From: JAYZBC01 sp036339375
GTDB lineage: Bacteria > Pseudomonadota > Alphaproteobacteria > MPNO01 > UBA2964
Length of the DNA: 64,000 bases
Assembly (NCBI GenBank): GCA_036339375.1
Contig: JAYZBC010000034.1
Coordinates: forward strand, 62,001 to 126,000
Reading direction: 5' to 3'
The translations under genes were made by a program, and so were the position numbers. The notes below the pieces were generated by a model. That model ran no database searches, had not been told where the DNA came from, and saw only the letters and a list, made by a program, of their open reading frames with translations. Shown here piece after piece: positions 54,454 to 63,538 of the stretch; the stretch's first letter is position 1, and the number at the start of each line of letters is the position of its first letter.

Positions 54454-55014
54454 ATGATAAACCTAAACCAAAATTCATGGCACGGAACGACTATTGTCTC
54501 AGTCCGCAAAGACAACAAAGTTGTAATAGCCGGTGATGGACAAGTTAGCCTGGGCCCAACCGTTATAAAAGCTAATGCCAAAAAAGTCCGCCCACTTGGA
54601 GATGGATCAGTCATAGCTGGTTTTGCCGGGGCCACTGCCGACGCATTCACCTTATTCGAAAGATTAGAGACCAAACTAGAACAACATCCCGGCCAACTTA
54701 CCCGTGCTTGCGTTGATCTTGCCAAAGACTGGCGCACAGATCGTTACCTCCGACGTCTAGAAGCGATGATGGCGGTTGCTGATCAAAACGTGTCTCTTGT
54801 GCTCACTGGTACAGGAGATGTTTTAGAACCAGATGCCGGCCTAATTGGCATTGGTTCTGGTGGTTCATATGCGCTTGCGGCGGCACAAGCCCTGATCGAT
54901 TTGGAAGGACTAGATGCAGAAGCAATCGCAAGGAAAGCCATGGACATCGCTGCAAGCATCTGCGTTTATACAAACACCAACCTCACAATAGAAAGCTTGC
55001 AAAGCGGTGACTAG
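54454..55014 (+). CDS. hslV: ATP-dependent protease subunit HslV
   Basis: HslV (ClpQ) is the threonine-protease core of the HslUV complex. The 186 aa protein has an 11-residue propeptide followed by TTIVSVRK, where the first Thr becomes the N-terminal catalytic residue, and GDGQVSLG (about residues 28-35). GIGSGGSYALAAAQAL near 135 also fits. hslU starts 8 bp before its end. Confidence 0.97.
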   Translation: MINLNQNSWHGTTIVSVRKDNKVVIAGDGQVSLGPTVIKANAKKVRPLGDGSVIAGFAGATADAFTLFERLETKLEQHPGQLTRACVDLAKDWRTDRYLRRLEAMMAVADQNVSLVLTGTGDVLEPDAGLIGIGSGGSYALAAAQALIDLEGLDAEAIARKAMDIAASICVYTNTNLTIESLQSGD

Positions 55015-56314
55015 TTTTAGCCCTCGAGAAATTGTGTCAGAATTAGACAGGTTTATAGTAGGCCAATCCGATGCCAAACGCGCTGTAGCCATAGCGTTGC
55101 GCAACCGTTGGAGACGTCAACAGCTAGCGGATGACCTCCGGGATGAGGTCTTGCCCAAAAACATTTTGATGATAGGCCCCACCGGCGTGGGAAAGACAGA
55201 AATTGCTAGGCGGCTAGCACGCATGGCCCAAGCCCCATTTGTAAAAGTAGAGGCCACAAAATTTACCGAAGTTGGATACGTTGGTCGAGATGTTGAACAA
55301 ATTGTTCGAGATTTAATGGAGGTTGCGGTCCATGATACAAGGGAACGCATGCGGAAAGATGTTTCCGCAAAAGCGGAACTCGCGGCAGAAGAACGCGTTA
55401 TAACAGCTTTGGTGGGCGAGAATGCTGGTGATGAAACCCGCCAAAAATTTCGAAAAATGTTAAGAGAGGGCGAATTAGACGAAAGAGAAATAGAAGTCGA
55501 TTTAAATGATTCAGGGGGCGGGTTGCCTACTTTTGAAGTGCCGGGAATGCCTGGGGCACAAATGGGCATGATTAATCTTAACGACATGTTCGGCAAGGCA
55601 TTTGGTGGGGCCACCAAAAAGAGAAAGCTTTCCGTTTTAGACTCCCATGGTGTGCTTGTAGCAGAAGAAAGTGATAAACTACTGGATGAGGAAAAAGTAC
55701 TACGGAGTGCCACGGTTTCGGTAGAACAAAATGGAATAGTGTTCCTGGATGAAATTGACAAAATTTGTGCAAGTGATGAACGCCGAGGAGCAGACGTAAG
55801 CCGAGAAGGGGTTCAAAGGGATCTGCTCCCCCTCATAGAAGGCACTACCGTAACAACGAAGTACGGACCAGTAAAATCAGATCACATTCTATTTATTGCC
55901 TCAGGGGCGTTTCATATAGCAAAGCCATCAGATCTGCTCCCTGAGTTACAGGGAAGACTCCCAATTCGTGTAGAACTCAAGGCCCTTGAAGTTTCTGACC
56001 TCAAAGCAATACTTACAGAACCAGAAGCCAGTTTAATTAGACAATATGTGGAATTAATGGCCACAGAAGAAGTTGATCTGGAATTTACAGATGATGCAAT
56101 TAATGAGGTTGCAGTAATTGCTACCGAAGTAAATCGTTCCATTGAAAATATTGGGGCACGCCGCTTACAGACAGTCTTGGAAAAATTACTAGACGAAATT
56201 AGTTTTACCGCCACCGATCGAGGCGGAGAAAAAATTGTGATCGACGCCAACATGGTGCGTGAAAGAGTCAGCGATCTCGCAAAAAACGCAGACCTAAGTA
56301 AATTTATCCTTTAG
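55007..56314 (+). CDS. hslU: ATP-dependent protease ATPase subunit HslU
   Basis: HslU (ClpY) unfolds substrates for HslV. The 435 aa AAA+ protein begins SFSPREIVSELDRFIVGQ, with Walker A IGPTGVGKTEIARRL (about residues 56-70), Walker B GIVFLDEIDKICA (about 243-255), an intermediate domain and sensor GARRLQTVLEKLL. The GTG start overlaps hslV by 8 bp. The last 21 bp overlap the smr gene on the opposite strand. Confidence 0.97.
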   Translation: MTSFSPREIVSELDRFIVGQSDAKRAVAIALRNRWRRQQLADDLRDEVLPKNILMIGPTGVGKTEIARRLARMAQAPFVKVEATKFTEVGYVGRDVEQIVRDLMEVAVHDTRERMRKDVSAKAELAAEERVITALVGENAGDETRQKFRKMLREGELDEREIEVDLNDSGGGLPTFEVPGMPGAQMGMINLNDMFGKAFGGATKKRKLSVLDSHGVLVAEESDKLLDEEKVLRSATVSVEQNGIVFLDEIDKICASDERRGADVSREGVQRDLLPLIEGTTVTTKYGPVKSDHILFIASGAFHIAKPSDLLPELQGRLPIRVELKALEVSDLKAILTEPEASLIRQYVELMATEEVDLEFTDDAINEVAVIATEVNRSIENIGARRLQTVLEKLLDEISFTATDRGGEKIVIDANMVRERVSDLAKNADLSKFIL

Positions 56315-56875
56315 CCTGTATCGCGGTTTACGCAACAAAACGTAAATCGCGCCGCTGCCCCCGTCACTAGCTTGGGCAGCTGAAAAAGCTATTATGCCTT
56401 GTCGCAACAAGGGGCTATTTAACCATTTTGGCGTTTGGTTTTGCAAAAGGCCGCCGCCTTGGCTAATTTTTCCGCGCCCAGTAATTATGATTACGCATTT
56501 TTTCCCATCTGCTCGCGATCTTTGTAAAAATTTCACCAAAGATTTGTGCGCGTCTTCCTGACTCATCCCATGAAGATCCAGCCTGTCTTCCGGCCTAATT
56601 TGGCCTCGTCTAAGAGCCCTCATTGTCCGACGATCAATGTCACCCGAAACCCCCTTTAAAAGTGGCTTTAAATCCCTTTTCGGCGCTACAACCTCGCTAG
56701 CTGGAAAATTAAGTTTTATTTTCGGGCTAATTTTAGGAGAAACATATACAGACTCCTCAACATTTTCCACCGCAGCCCGAAACAATGCTTCGTCTTCTGG
56801 GCGCAAAAGCCCCTTTAATTTTTTTTCACCAATCGGTGGTTTTTTTATTGAACGCTTTCCCATTATCCCAAACAA
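56294..56875 (-). CDS. Smr-domain protein
   Basis: A 193 aa protein with a basic, low-complexity N-terminal half (about residues 1-95) and a C-terminal Smr domain (about 97-185) with LDLHGMSQEDAHKSL and VIIITGRGKISQGGG, the GRG loop. Smr domains cleave structured or branched nucleic acid. It overlaps hslU tail to tail by 21 bp, next to mltA in the conserved order hslU-smr-mltA-tim44. Confidence 0.92.
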   Translation of the reverse strand: MFGIMGKRSIKKPPIGEKKLKGLLRPEDEALFRAAVENVEESVYVSPKISPKIKLNFPASEVVAPKRDLKPLLKGVSGDIDRRTMRALRRGQIRPEDRLDLHGMSQEDAHKSLVKFLQRSRADGKKCVIIITGRGKISQGGGLLQNQTPKWLNSPLLRQGIIAFSAAQASDGGSGAIYVLLRKPRYRLKDKFT

Positions 56876-57011
56876 TCAGGGTACCACACAAATAGCACCA
56901 CAAATTTTAAAAACCTTTTGTATAAAAATACAATTCACTTTTACGGCAAATACGCAAGAGTCTAAACTGGAAAACTTATAAAATCGAACCTACCCTGAAT
57001 TTCCGCTTGTT

Positions 57012-57707
57012 TTATTGTGACTGCCACAGTTTTACATCCTCTTCCGCCACGACATTACCTTTCACAAGGTTGACAAGGGTCGTTCCAGCATAGGTAGCGA
57101 ACGAATTTTTATTTCTCTGAGTTATTAAAAATGCTATTTGCGTTGTTGGTATATTTTTGAAACCGATTTTTTCTAGTTTAGTCGGCAAATTTAGGGGCAA
57201 CATTTGATGGCAACGGTGATCTTTATATGCTTCACGGATAATATTATTTAATTTCTCTTCTGGCCCATGAAATTTCAAGTGATCCCTAAGTACTAATACA
57301 ATAGCTAAATTAGACTTTTTTTGAGCAACCTTCTTATTTCACTCAAGGTTGGAACTATCCCTTTGGTGAATTCTAAAATTTGTATTAAAGAAATTGCATG
57401 GCAGCTTTCGTTTGGGAGTTCCATTTTTTCGGTTCTGCACAAAAGATTTCCACGTTAACTAGTTGTTTACATCTTTCTTGCGCCGACTGAACCAGTGACA
57501 CACTGGCGTCTATTACGTCAGCTTTTCCAGAAAGGTCTACAGCGAGAGAAAATACCTGGAGCAATTGCCACCAATGCAGCCTATATCAAGTGCTGTTTGT
57601 CCTTTCTGGAGCGAAAGAGCCTTTAAAACAGAGATCCTTTTAGATACGCCCTGGATGGTCCCAGAATTCCTTTGTTGTCTTTTGCTAGAATCGTTATCAA
57701 ATTTCAT
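57012..57707 (-). pseudogene. Decayed SAM-dependent methyltransferase (arsM/ubiE type)
   Basis: The region encodes a class I methyltransferase broken into pieces. From the ATG at 57707 it reads VLKALSLQKGQTALDIGC, then the frame shifts three times. Adding one base to T4 (57549-57552), A6 (57424-57429) and A7 (57316-57322, all named on the minus strand) gives one continuous protein of about 232 aa with the SAM motif LDIGCIGGN, a VDLSGKADVIDAS strand, MELPNESCHAIS, and the C-terminal QMLPLNLPTKLEKIGF. The 88 aa open frame at 57012-57278 is only its C-terminus. It follows mltA by 27 bp. Confidence 0.8.
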
Positions 57708-57734
57708 CACACCGTCCAGTTTTAAGCCAACTTC

Positions 57735-58862
57735 TTAATGTTGTGGGATCAACAGAAAAAAGCTCCCGCGATGCTTTAAATGGCCTGCCTGTATGGCCGC
57801 CAAAGGCCCGCGCCCAAAAAATATATCTAACCTAAAAGGCCCTTTTATTGCAGCGCCAGTATCTTGGGCAATTAATAGACGTTGAAAATCACTCTTTTGA
57901 AATTTTGATAATTGAAAATTTAACCATATTGGGGTGCCATAAGGTATAAATTTTGGGTCTACCGCGAGACTCCGGCCAGAAGTTAGGGTAACGCCCTGTG
58001 CCCCCAATGGTCCTCCAGTTTTAAGCTTACGAAAAAATATATAACGGGCGTTTTTGTGCATAACCGAGGTGGCTTTCTTAGGATTATCTAATAACCAAGC
58101 CCGTATAGATTGCATGGACAATTTCTCGCTTTGAATTTCTCCTTTGGATATCAGTACTTTCCCTATCGAGGTGTACTCATGTCCATTATGCCCAGCAAAA
58201 CCCAAACGCATAGTCTTATTATTTCTGAGTTTTATTATTCCCGAACCCTGTATATGCAAAAAGAAAACATCAACTGGACTGGATGCCCACGCAAGAACTT
58301 TCACTTTATCTTCAAGCATTCTTTCATCTATTTCTTTTCTTGTTGGATAATTCCTTGAAACCCCAGTTTTCGAACCTCCAAAACCCGAAAATTTTATAGA
58401 TTGGATTGGCGGCCAAGCAGCTGGTTTTTCATAAATAGGAAATTGATACTCCCCAATTCGTGTTAAAGAACCCCTCAACGTGGGTTCATAATATCCAGTA
58501 ATAAACCCGTAACCAGCCACTTTGTAAGGGCGAAAATGCTTTTCGAAAAACTTCCGAGCTTTACTCTGGTTAATGGGTCTGAAAGAGTTTGCTGACACGC
58601 AAATATTTTTCCATGTCCCAGCGCCACCAGAAACTTCATTCCACTTTGAGATACTCCATGTTTTTCGAAGCAACTTAGAACAACTTTTTTGAAATGAACT
58701 TAAGGCGAGATGATGATTATCTTCCGTCCATCCAGGTAAATCTTTAAAAGAAACAGGGGAGAGAGAACGCTGCTGTACCAAATCTATTTCTTGTTTTTTT
58801 GCACAGCCAAAAAGAGTGCCACTAAGCACTATCATTAACAGGGTACTTTGAAGGTTTTTAAT
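57735..58862 (-). CDS. mltA: Membrane-bound lytic murein transglycosylase A, apparent AUU start
   Basis: MltA cuts peptidoglycan glycan strands in the periplasm. The MltA domain (GFITGYYEPTLRGS, FLHIQGSGII) and 3D domain with the catalytic Asp (IAQDTGAAIKGPFRLDIFFG) are intact. A long open frame runs upstream to 58964 inside tim44, but it gives no sensible signal. From ATT at 58860-58862 the product is 375 aa with a clean lipoprotein signal (KNLQSTLLMIVLSGTLFGC, lipobox Cys at 20). AGGAG lies 5 nt before ATT. The next ATG would remove the charged n-region. It overlaps the tim44 stop by 5 bp. Confidence 0.88.
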   Translation of the reverse strand: MKNLQSTLLMIVLSGTLFGCAKKQEIDLVQQRSLSPVSFKDLPGWTEDNHHLALSSFQKSCSKLLRKTWSISKWNEVSGGAGTWKNICVSANSFRPINQSKARKFFEKHFRPYKVAGYGFITGYYEPTLRGSLTRIGEYQFPIYEKPAAWPPIQSIKFSGFGGSKTGVSRNYPTRKEIDERMLEDKVKVLAWASSPVDVFFLHIQGSGIIKLRNNKTMRLGFAGHNGHEYTSIGKVLISKGEIQSEKLSMQSIRAWLLDNPKKATSVMHKNARYIFFRKLKTGGPLGAQGVTLTSGRSLAVDPKFIPYGTPIWLNFQLSKFQKSDFQRLLIAQDTGAAIKGPFRLDIFFGRGPLAAIQAGHLKHRGSFFLLIPQH

Positions 58863-59541
58863 CGGGGCTCCTGGTTTCAACCAAAATCCAATTTGGGTTT
58901 CTTGCCCGAACATTCCGAGCAAATGTCCAAAGATCGGTAACTTCAGTAATTTGATTGTCGTCACCCTCTATTGCCACACCATCTTTATCGCGCAGTACAT
59001 TTATTTGTTCTGAAATAATTTCTATCCCCACAAACGCCGTCCGGCCATCAATTCGAGCATCTACGATGTCTGCGCTTTTAATCCCAATTATCGCTGTTTC
59101 GAGAACCTGTTTGGCGCCTTTGCGCTCAGAAATTACAGTCGAGAAATTCTCAAAAACTTCATCATTTAATAAATTTTTAAGTGTTTTTTCATCACCATCC
59201 GAATACGCTTTCACTATCAGTTCAAAAGCCCCTCGTGCACCCTTTAAAAAGTCACTTGTTGAAAATTGTGGATCCGCCTTGCTGATCTCTAGCAATCCCA
59301 TAGCTATTGGATCGTTCGCCTTTTCCTCATCCAACACACCAGAATCCGTATCGTTGGAACGGTCCGGTAATTCTAAAATTTGGTCTTCCGATGGCGCCTC
59401 TCTGGAGGCGTCAGATAGGTTTCCGGGTGGACGACGCTGATGCCCTGTGCGCCGACCTAAGACACCGCGCAAACGAAAAACTAGAAATGCCGCTATCATG
59501 GCAAATAAAATAATATCAAGTAATTGGAAACCATTTCCCAT
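58858..59541 (-). CDS. Tim44/TimA-like domain protein
   Basis: A 227 aa protein with an N-terminal membrane anchor (LDIILFAMIAAFLVFRL, about residues 8-24), a linker and a Tim44-like domain (about 85-225: SDFLKGARGAFELIVKAYSD, DLWTFARNVRARNPNWILVET). In alphaproteobacteria this family sits between mltA and fxsA and is related to a mitochondrial import motor component. Its bacterial role is not well defined. The stop overlaps the mltA ATT start. Confidence 0.9.
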   Translation of the reverse strand: MGNGFQLLDIILFAMIAAFLVFRLRGVLGRRTGHQRRPPGNLSDASREAPSEDQILELPDRSNDTDSGVLDEEKANDPIAMGLLEISKADPQFSTSDFLKGARGAFELIVKAYSDGDEKTLKNLLNDEVFENFSTVISERKGAKQVLETAIIGIKSADIVDARIDGRTAFVGIEIISEQINVLRDKDGVAIEGDDNQITEVTDLWTFARNVRARNPNWILVETRSPD

Positions 59542-59682
59542 TATAAATTTACCAACTAAATAATTTTTGAAAGGCGTTCATTTTTTATGACTTAATTAAA
59601 ATAAAAATTAATTTCTCTTCTTTTCAGGTTGCAATTTAACGTCGATACTAGAAAGTAGGGTTTTCCAGACAAAATCGCAAGT

Positions 59683-60159
59683 ATGGTTATCTTCATTCTT
59701 CTTATTTTTATCATAGTGCCCCTGGTGGAAATTGCAGTTTTTCTTTTTCTCGGGGATACAATAGGTGGTTGGAATACTTTTGTTTTAATTGTGTTTACAG
59801 CTATTCTGGGAGCTTGGTTATTCAAACGACACGGCCTTTTGACTTTTCGGCGCCTCACCGAAAGCATTCAAAGACAAGAATTTCCAATCGGGGAAATTTT
59901 TGACGGGGCCTCCTTTCTCGTGGCGGGAGTTTTTTTGCTGACACCGGGATTTGTCACGGACATTTTGGGGTTTTCATTGTTTGTACGCCCCTTTAGAAAT
60001 GTTCTCCGCCATTTTCTATGGCTAATTTTGACTCGGGGACAAAACAATGCCTGGAGTACCGGAAAGCACAGTCCCACAAAAAAGCGCGGGTTTTCAATTG
60101 ACGGAAAATTTAGAGAGGTGGACCCAAATCATTTTGATAGAAAAAAAGAAAAAAAATAA
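59683..60159 (+). CDS. FxsA family membrane protein
   Basis: A 158 aa inner-membrane protein of the FxsA family with helices at about residues 3-20, 25-45 and 75-100 (FIIVPLVEIAVFLFLG, GASFLVAGVFLLTPGFVTD). FxsA is known for reducing phage T7 exclusion in E. coli; its normal role is unclear. It is divergent from tim44 and precedes secB. Confidence 0.9.
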   Translation: MVIFILLIFIIVPLVEIAVFLFLGDTIGGWNTFVLIVFTAILGAWLFKRHGLLTFRRLTESIQRQEFPIGEIFDGASFLVAGVFLLTPGFVTDILGFSLFVRPFRNVLRHFLWLILTRGQNNAWSTGKHSPTKKRGFSIDGKFREVDPNHFDRKKEKK

Positions 60160-60253
60160 CATTTTATTTTTTCTCCTATCAAAATATTTGAGTGAGCTTG
60201 TTTTGGAGCCAGATACATGTTAGCCACAATAAATGCTTTCTGTGGAGTTTTTT

Positions 60254-60772
60254 ATGGCCGATGTACCACCTGATTCCTCAATAAAGAAAAATAATGTAGA
60301 AGATGAGGAACAGCTATCCAATCCACAAATTTCTATTGAGCTCCAATATATTAAAGACCTGTCTTTTGAAAACCCTGTGGGTTCTGATACACCAGCAATG
60401 TTTGGGCAAGACCCCACAATTAATGTGGAAGTGAATACAACAGCTCGGCCAATAAAAAACGAAAAATATGAGGTTTCAATTTTCATCCGGGGGGAAGGAA
60501 AAACCGGTGACACAATTTTATTCATAGTTGAGCTAACCTATGCCGGCCTTCTTACTGTAACCAATGCACCCAAAGACGCACTAAAGCCCATTCTTTTAAT
60601 AGAAGGCGCACGACTGCTTTTCCCCTTTGCGCGTAATATAGTCGCGGAGGTAACAAGAGACAGTGGCCTGCCCCCATTATTTTTAAATCCAATTGATTTT
60701 GTCCAATTGTATCAAGAACAACAAACAAATGAAGCTGGGGGAGAAAACGGCGAGGCGGGTTCTATTAATTAA
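60254..60772 (+). CDS. secB: Protein-export chaperone SecB
   Basis: SecB keeps exported proteins unfolded and delivers them to SecA. The 172 aa protein has the family core ISIELQYIKDLSFENP (about residues 25-40), an acidic N-terminus, and LFPFARNIVAEVTRDSGLPPLFLNPIDF, cited as FPFARNIVAEVTRDSG (about 125). The ATG at 60254 has GGAG 7 nt upstream. A short hairpin with a T-rich tail follows. Confidence 0.95.
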   Translation: MADVPPDSSIKKNNVEDEEQLSNPQISIELQYIKDLSFENPVGSDTPAMFGQDPTINVEVNTTARPIKNEKYEVSIFIRGEGKTGDTILFIVELTYAGLLTVTNAPKDALKPILLIEGARLLFPFARNIVAEVTRDSGLPPLFLNPIDFVQLYQEQQTNEAGGENGEAGSIN

Positions 60773-60782
60773 AACCTCGCTT

Positions 60783-60809
60783 AAGCCCTTTCTGGCTTTT
60801 TATTTATTT
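60783..60809 (+). terminator. Terminator of secB
   Basis: AAGCC and GGCTT form a 5 bp stem with a 6 nt loop (60783-60798), followed by TTTATTTATTT. It lies 10 bp after the secB stop and overlaps the end of the convergent dnaQ gene. Confidence 0.6.
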
Positions 60810-61484
60810 GCTCCAAATAGGGTCCTTTAAAAGCCTTAAAAACTCTTCGTGCGCTGACAGCTCCTGGTCAGTTGCTTGGTGAGGTCGTGGTGTGTGTATC
60901 ACGTGTTTTGTATTTGGAGAGCCGTCTTCTTCTTTTTGTTCTTTTCTTTTGGTTTCAAGAACCAAATTTGGTTGACGCCCCCCTATCAACTCAAGATAAA
61001 CTTCTGCTAATAATTCCGCATCCAATAAAGCACCATGAAAAGTCCTGGCCGAATTATCTATTTCAAATCTCCGACAAAGCGCATTGAGGCTGGCTGGAGA
61101 ACCCGGAAAGGATTTTCGAGCTAACTCCAAGGTATCTATAGCCCGTTTTTCGGGGAGTGGGTCAGATTTTAGCCTGACCAATTCAGAATTTATAAAACCC
61201 AAATCAAATGGAGCATTGTGAATTATTAACGGGTCGTCGCCGATAAAGTTAAGAAAATCTTTGGCCAAGCTAGAAAATAGCGGTTTAGTTGAAAGGAAGT
61301 CATCTGTGAGCCCGTGTATTTTTTCCGCTGCTATTGGCATGGGCATCTGGGGATTGAAATATTCATGAAAAAATTCGCCGGTAGGCAAATGATTGTTAAG
61401 CGTTATGCATGCTATTTCAACCAACCTGTCACCATCGTGTGGTGACAAACCTGTTGTTTCTGTATCTAAAACCACCTCTCGCAT
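60804..61484 (-). CDS. dnaQ: DNA polymerase III epsilon subunit
   Basis: DnaQ is the proofreading exonuclease of DNA polymerase III. The 226 aa protein has the Exo I motif VVLDTETTGLSPHDGDRL (about residues 4-21), Exo II IIHNAPFDLGFIN (about 93-105) and Exo III HGALLDAELLAEVY (about 148-161). It follows coaE by 11 bp. The order secB-dnaQ-coaE-aroE-maf is kept near the origin in Caulobacter and relatives. Confidence 0.96.
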   Translation of the reverse strand: MREVVLDTETTGLSPHDGDRLVEIACITLNNHLPTGEFFHEYFNPQMPMPIAAEKIHGLTDDFLSTKPLFSSLAKDFLNFIGDDPLIIHNAPFDLGFINSELVRLKSDPLPEKRAIDTLELARKSFPGSPASLNALCRRFEIDNSARTFHGALLDAELLAEVYLELIGGRQPNLVLETKRKEQKEEDGSPNTKHVIHTPRPHQATDQELSAHEEFLRLLKDPIWSK

Positions 61485-61495
61485 TCAATTTTCCT

Positions 61496-62086
61496 TTATT
61501 TTGAACATAAACCCCGCACTATTTCACCAAGTCTGTTCATGGTATCCCTTTTATTAGCACCCGTTTGAACCACAAAATCCGCGCTACGGCATTTTTCTTC
61601 ATTTGACAGTTGGCGATCAAGTGTGGCACTCAATCTTTTCTTTGTCATTCCGGGCCTACCCAATACGCGCTGCTCTTGAAGAAATGGGGGAGCGGATACT
61701 ACGATAACAACATCACAAAGTTTATTAGTCCCAACTTCAAACAATAGCGGAACATCAAGAACTGCTAGCTTTACCCGAGTGGCCTGACACCGTCGGAGAA
61801 ATTTAAATTGTGCCGCCTTCACCATCGGGTGAAGAATGGTTTCAAGCTTTTTTAATTCTTCTTGATTTCCAAAAACAAGCTTGCCTAAAGCGTTTCTATC
61901 GATTGCACCCCCTCGTGAAACGCCCCGGAAGGCACATGACACACGGTCTACTGCTGCCCCGCCCTTTCCAAGAAACCCATGAACCAAAGCATCTGAGTCA
62001 CAAACGGGCAACTTAAAACTCCGCAACATTCCAGCGGCTGTAGTTTTACCCATCCCTATTGAGCCTGTTAATCCAATGACGATCAT
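61496..62086 (-). CDS. coaE: Dephospho-CoA kinase
   Basis: CoaE performs the last step of coenzyme A synthesis. The 196 aa protein starts MIVIGLTGSIGMGKTTAAGM with the P-loop (GSIGMGKT), has VCDSDALVHGFL near residue 31 and DVPLLFEVG near 110. An upstream in-frame start exists, but the ATG at 62086 directly follows the aroE stop by 7 bp and gives the usual start. Confidence 0.95.
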   Translation of the reverse strand: MIVIGLTGSIGMGKTTAAGMLRSFKLPVCDSDALVHGFLGKGGAAVDRVSCAFRGVSRGGAIDRNALGKLVFGNQEELKKLETILHPMVKAAQFKFLRRCQATRVKLAVLDVPLLFEVGTNKLCDVVIVVSAPPFLQEQRVLGRPGMTKKRLSATLDRQLSNEEKCRSADFVVQTGANKRDTMNRLGEIVRGLCSK

Positions 62087-62093
62087 ATTGGCT

Positions 62094-62936
62094 TTAAACC
62101 ATTCCCAGAACATGTGCTCGAAGTTTAGGCGAAACCACCGGATCACAGCCAAACCATGCAGCAAACCCTGGACGTCCTTGCTGCATCAACATCCAAAGGC
62201 CATCCACAACTGGGTTACCACGTTTTTTGGCTTCACTTAAAAGTGGGGTGAACAGTGGTCGATAAACAATGTCGTTAACAACCGCGGTTTTTGGTAAAGC
62301 GTCGAGGCTAAGGTCCAGGGGAAGTTGGTTTTCCATTCCCAGAGTTGTGGTGTTAACCAGGAAAGATGCGCCTGATAACGCGTCGTTTCTTTCTTTCCAC
62401 AAAACAGGTCTCAAGATCGGCCCTATACCTGTTGCTAAAAGCTCCGCTTTTTCCAAAGTCCTATTTATAATTCTGATTTCACGCACACCTAATTCAACCA
62501 ATGCAACTACTACCGCACGTGAAGCACCTCCTGCTCCAATTACCACAGAAACACCATTCTTTATATTGGTTGTTCGTGTGTTTTGATTGAGGGCTTCTTT
62601 AAATCCGAAAACATCAGTATTTTTTCCCTCTAAAAACCCGTCTTTTGTTACAACGATTGTGTTAATTGCTCCAACCCTTTCAGCCAACTCATCTACACTA
62701 TCAACAAGCATCATCCCTTTTTCTTTGTGAGGTACCGTTAAATTAACACCAGCGAAACCTAATTTTGGCAACGATTTAACAACACTGGTTATGTTCTCTG
62801 GGTTTACGGCCAGTGGAATGTACACGCCGTCTATTCCATTTTCTTTCAACCAATAGTTATGAAGTCTTGGAGATAAAGAATGACTTACAGGCCAACCCAC
62901 AACGCCAGCAACCCGGGTTTTTCCTGAGAGATTCAT
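62094..62936 (-). CDS. aroE: Shikimate dehydrogenase
   Basis: AroE reduces dehydroshikimate in aromatic amino-acid synthesis. The 280 aa protein has VVGWPVSHSLSPRLHNYWL near residue 10, VNLTVPHKEKGM near 62 (with the catalytic Lys), the NADP motif GAGGASRAVVVAL and the C-terminal DGLWMLMQQGRPGFAAWFG. The ATG at 62936 forms an ATGA overlap with the maf stop, so the two are coupled. Confidence 0.96.
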   Translation of the reverse strand: MNLSGKTRVAGVVGWPVSHSLSPRLHNYWLKENGIDGVYIPLAVNPENITSVVKSLPKLGFAGVNLTVPHKEKGMMLVDSVDELAERVGAINTIVVTKDGFLEGKNTDVFGFKEALNQNTRTTNIKNGVSVVIGAGGASRAVVVALVELGVREIRIINRTLEKAELLATGIGPILRPVLWKERNDALSGASFLVNTTTLGMENQLPLDLSLDALPKTAVVNDIVYRPLFTPLLSEAKKRGNPVVDGLWMLMQQGRPGFAAWFGCDPVVSPKLRAHVLGMV

Positions 62937-63538
62937 AATTTTATAACCCCTTGCTCTCGTAAACACTTCAACAATGGCAATAGGGGTAGCCCCAAAATTG
63001 TAAAATAATTGCCACTAATTTTAGAAAAAAGTTGTATGCCCCTATTCTCGATGCAATACGCTCCCGGAAAATTTAGAGCGGTATCTCCTAGTGCTTCTAA
63101 GTATCTTTTTAAAAATTCTTCTGAAAAATCTCTCATCCACATGCTCGCGGTATCTAAAACATGCCATAATCTTATTCCATCAACAAAAACACAAACAAAA
63201 CTGAACAGCCGGTGTTTTTTTCCCCTTAAATCAAGTAATTGATCTCTTGCTGCGTGTATATCTGGAGGTTTGCTGATAATTTTACCTCCTAAATCTAAAA
63301 CTTGGTCTGAACTGATTACATAAGCCCTAGGATTCTTAAGGGAAATTTGGCGCGCTTTATTTTCTGCTAATACTTCAGCTATGGAGCCACTATTAAATTT
63401 TTCTTGTATTAAAGCAGATTTTATTTCTGTTTCATCTACATTTGGATGGATGATTTGGAATTTGATTCCCGCTTCAGATAGAATTCTTTGGCGGGTAATA
63501 CTGCTTGAAGCAAGCAAAATTGTGTTTGTATTAACCAC
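62933..63538 (-). CDS. maf: Maf-like nucleotide pyrophosphatase
   Basis: Maf removes abnormal nucleotides such as dTTP or modified pyrimidine triphosphates. The 201 aa protein has ILLASSSITRQRILSEAGI (about residues 6-24), SDQVLDLGGKII near 80 (catalytic Asp) and LEALGDTALNFPGAYCIENRG near 150, cited as FPGAYCIENRG. GTG at 63538, 7 nt behind GGGGGGA, is preferred over the longer frame from 63658. aroE follows. Confidence 0.93.
   Translation of the reverse strand: MVNTNTILLASSSITRQRILSEAGIKFQIIHPNVDETEIKSALIQEKFNSGSIAEVLAENKARQISLKNPRAYVISSDQVLDLGGKIISKPPDIHAARDQLLDLRGKKHRLFSFVCVFVDGIRLWHVLDTASMWMRDFSEEFLKRYLEALGDTALNFPGAYCIENRGIQLFSKISGNYFTILGLPLLPLLKCLREQGVIKL

Noticed and set aside
57012..57278. 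An independent small 88 aa gene
   Set aside because: It is the C-terminal part of the decayed methyltransferase, continuous with upstream pieces after single-base corrections.
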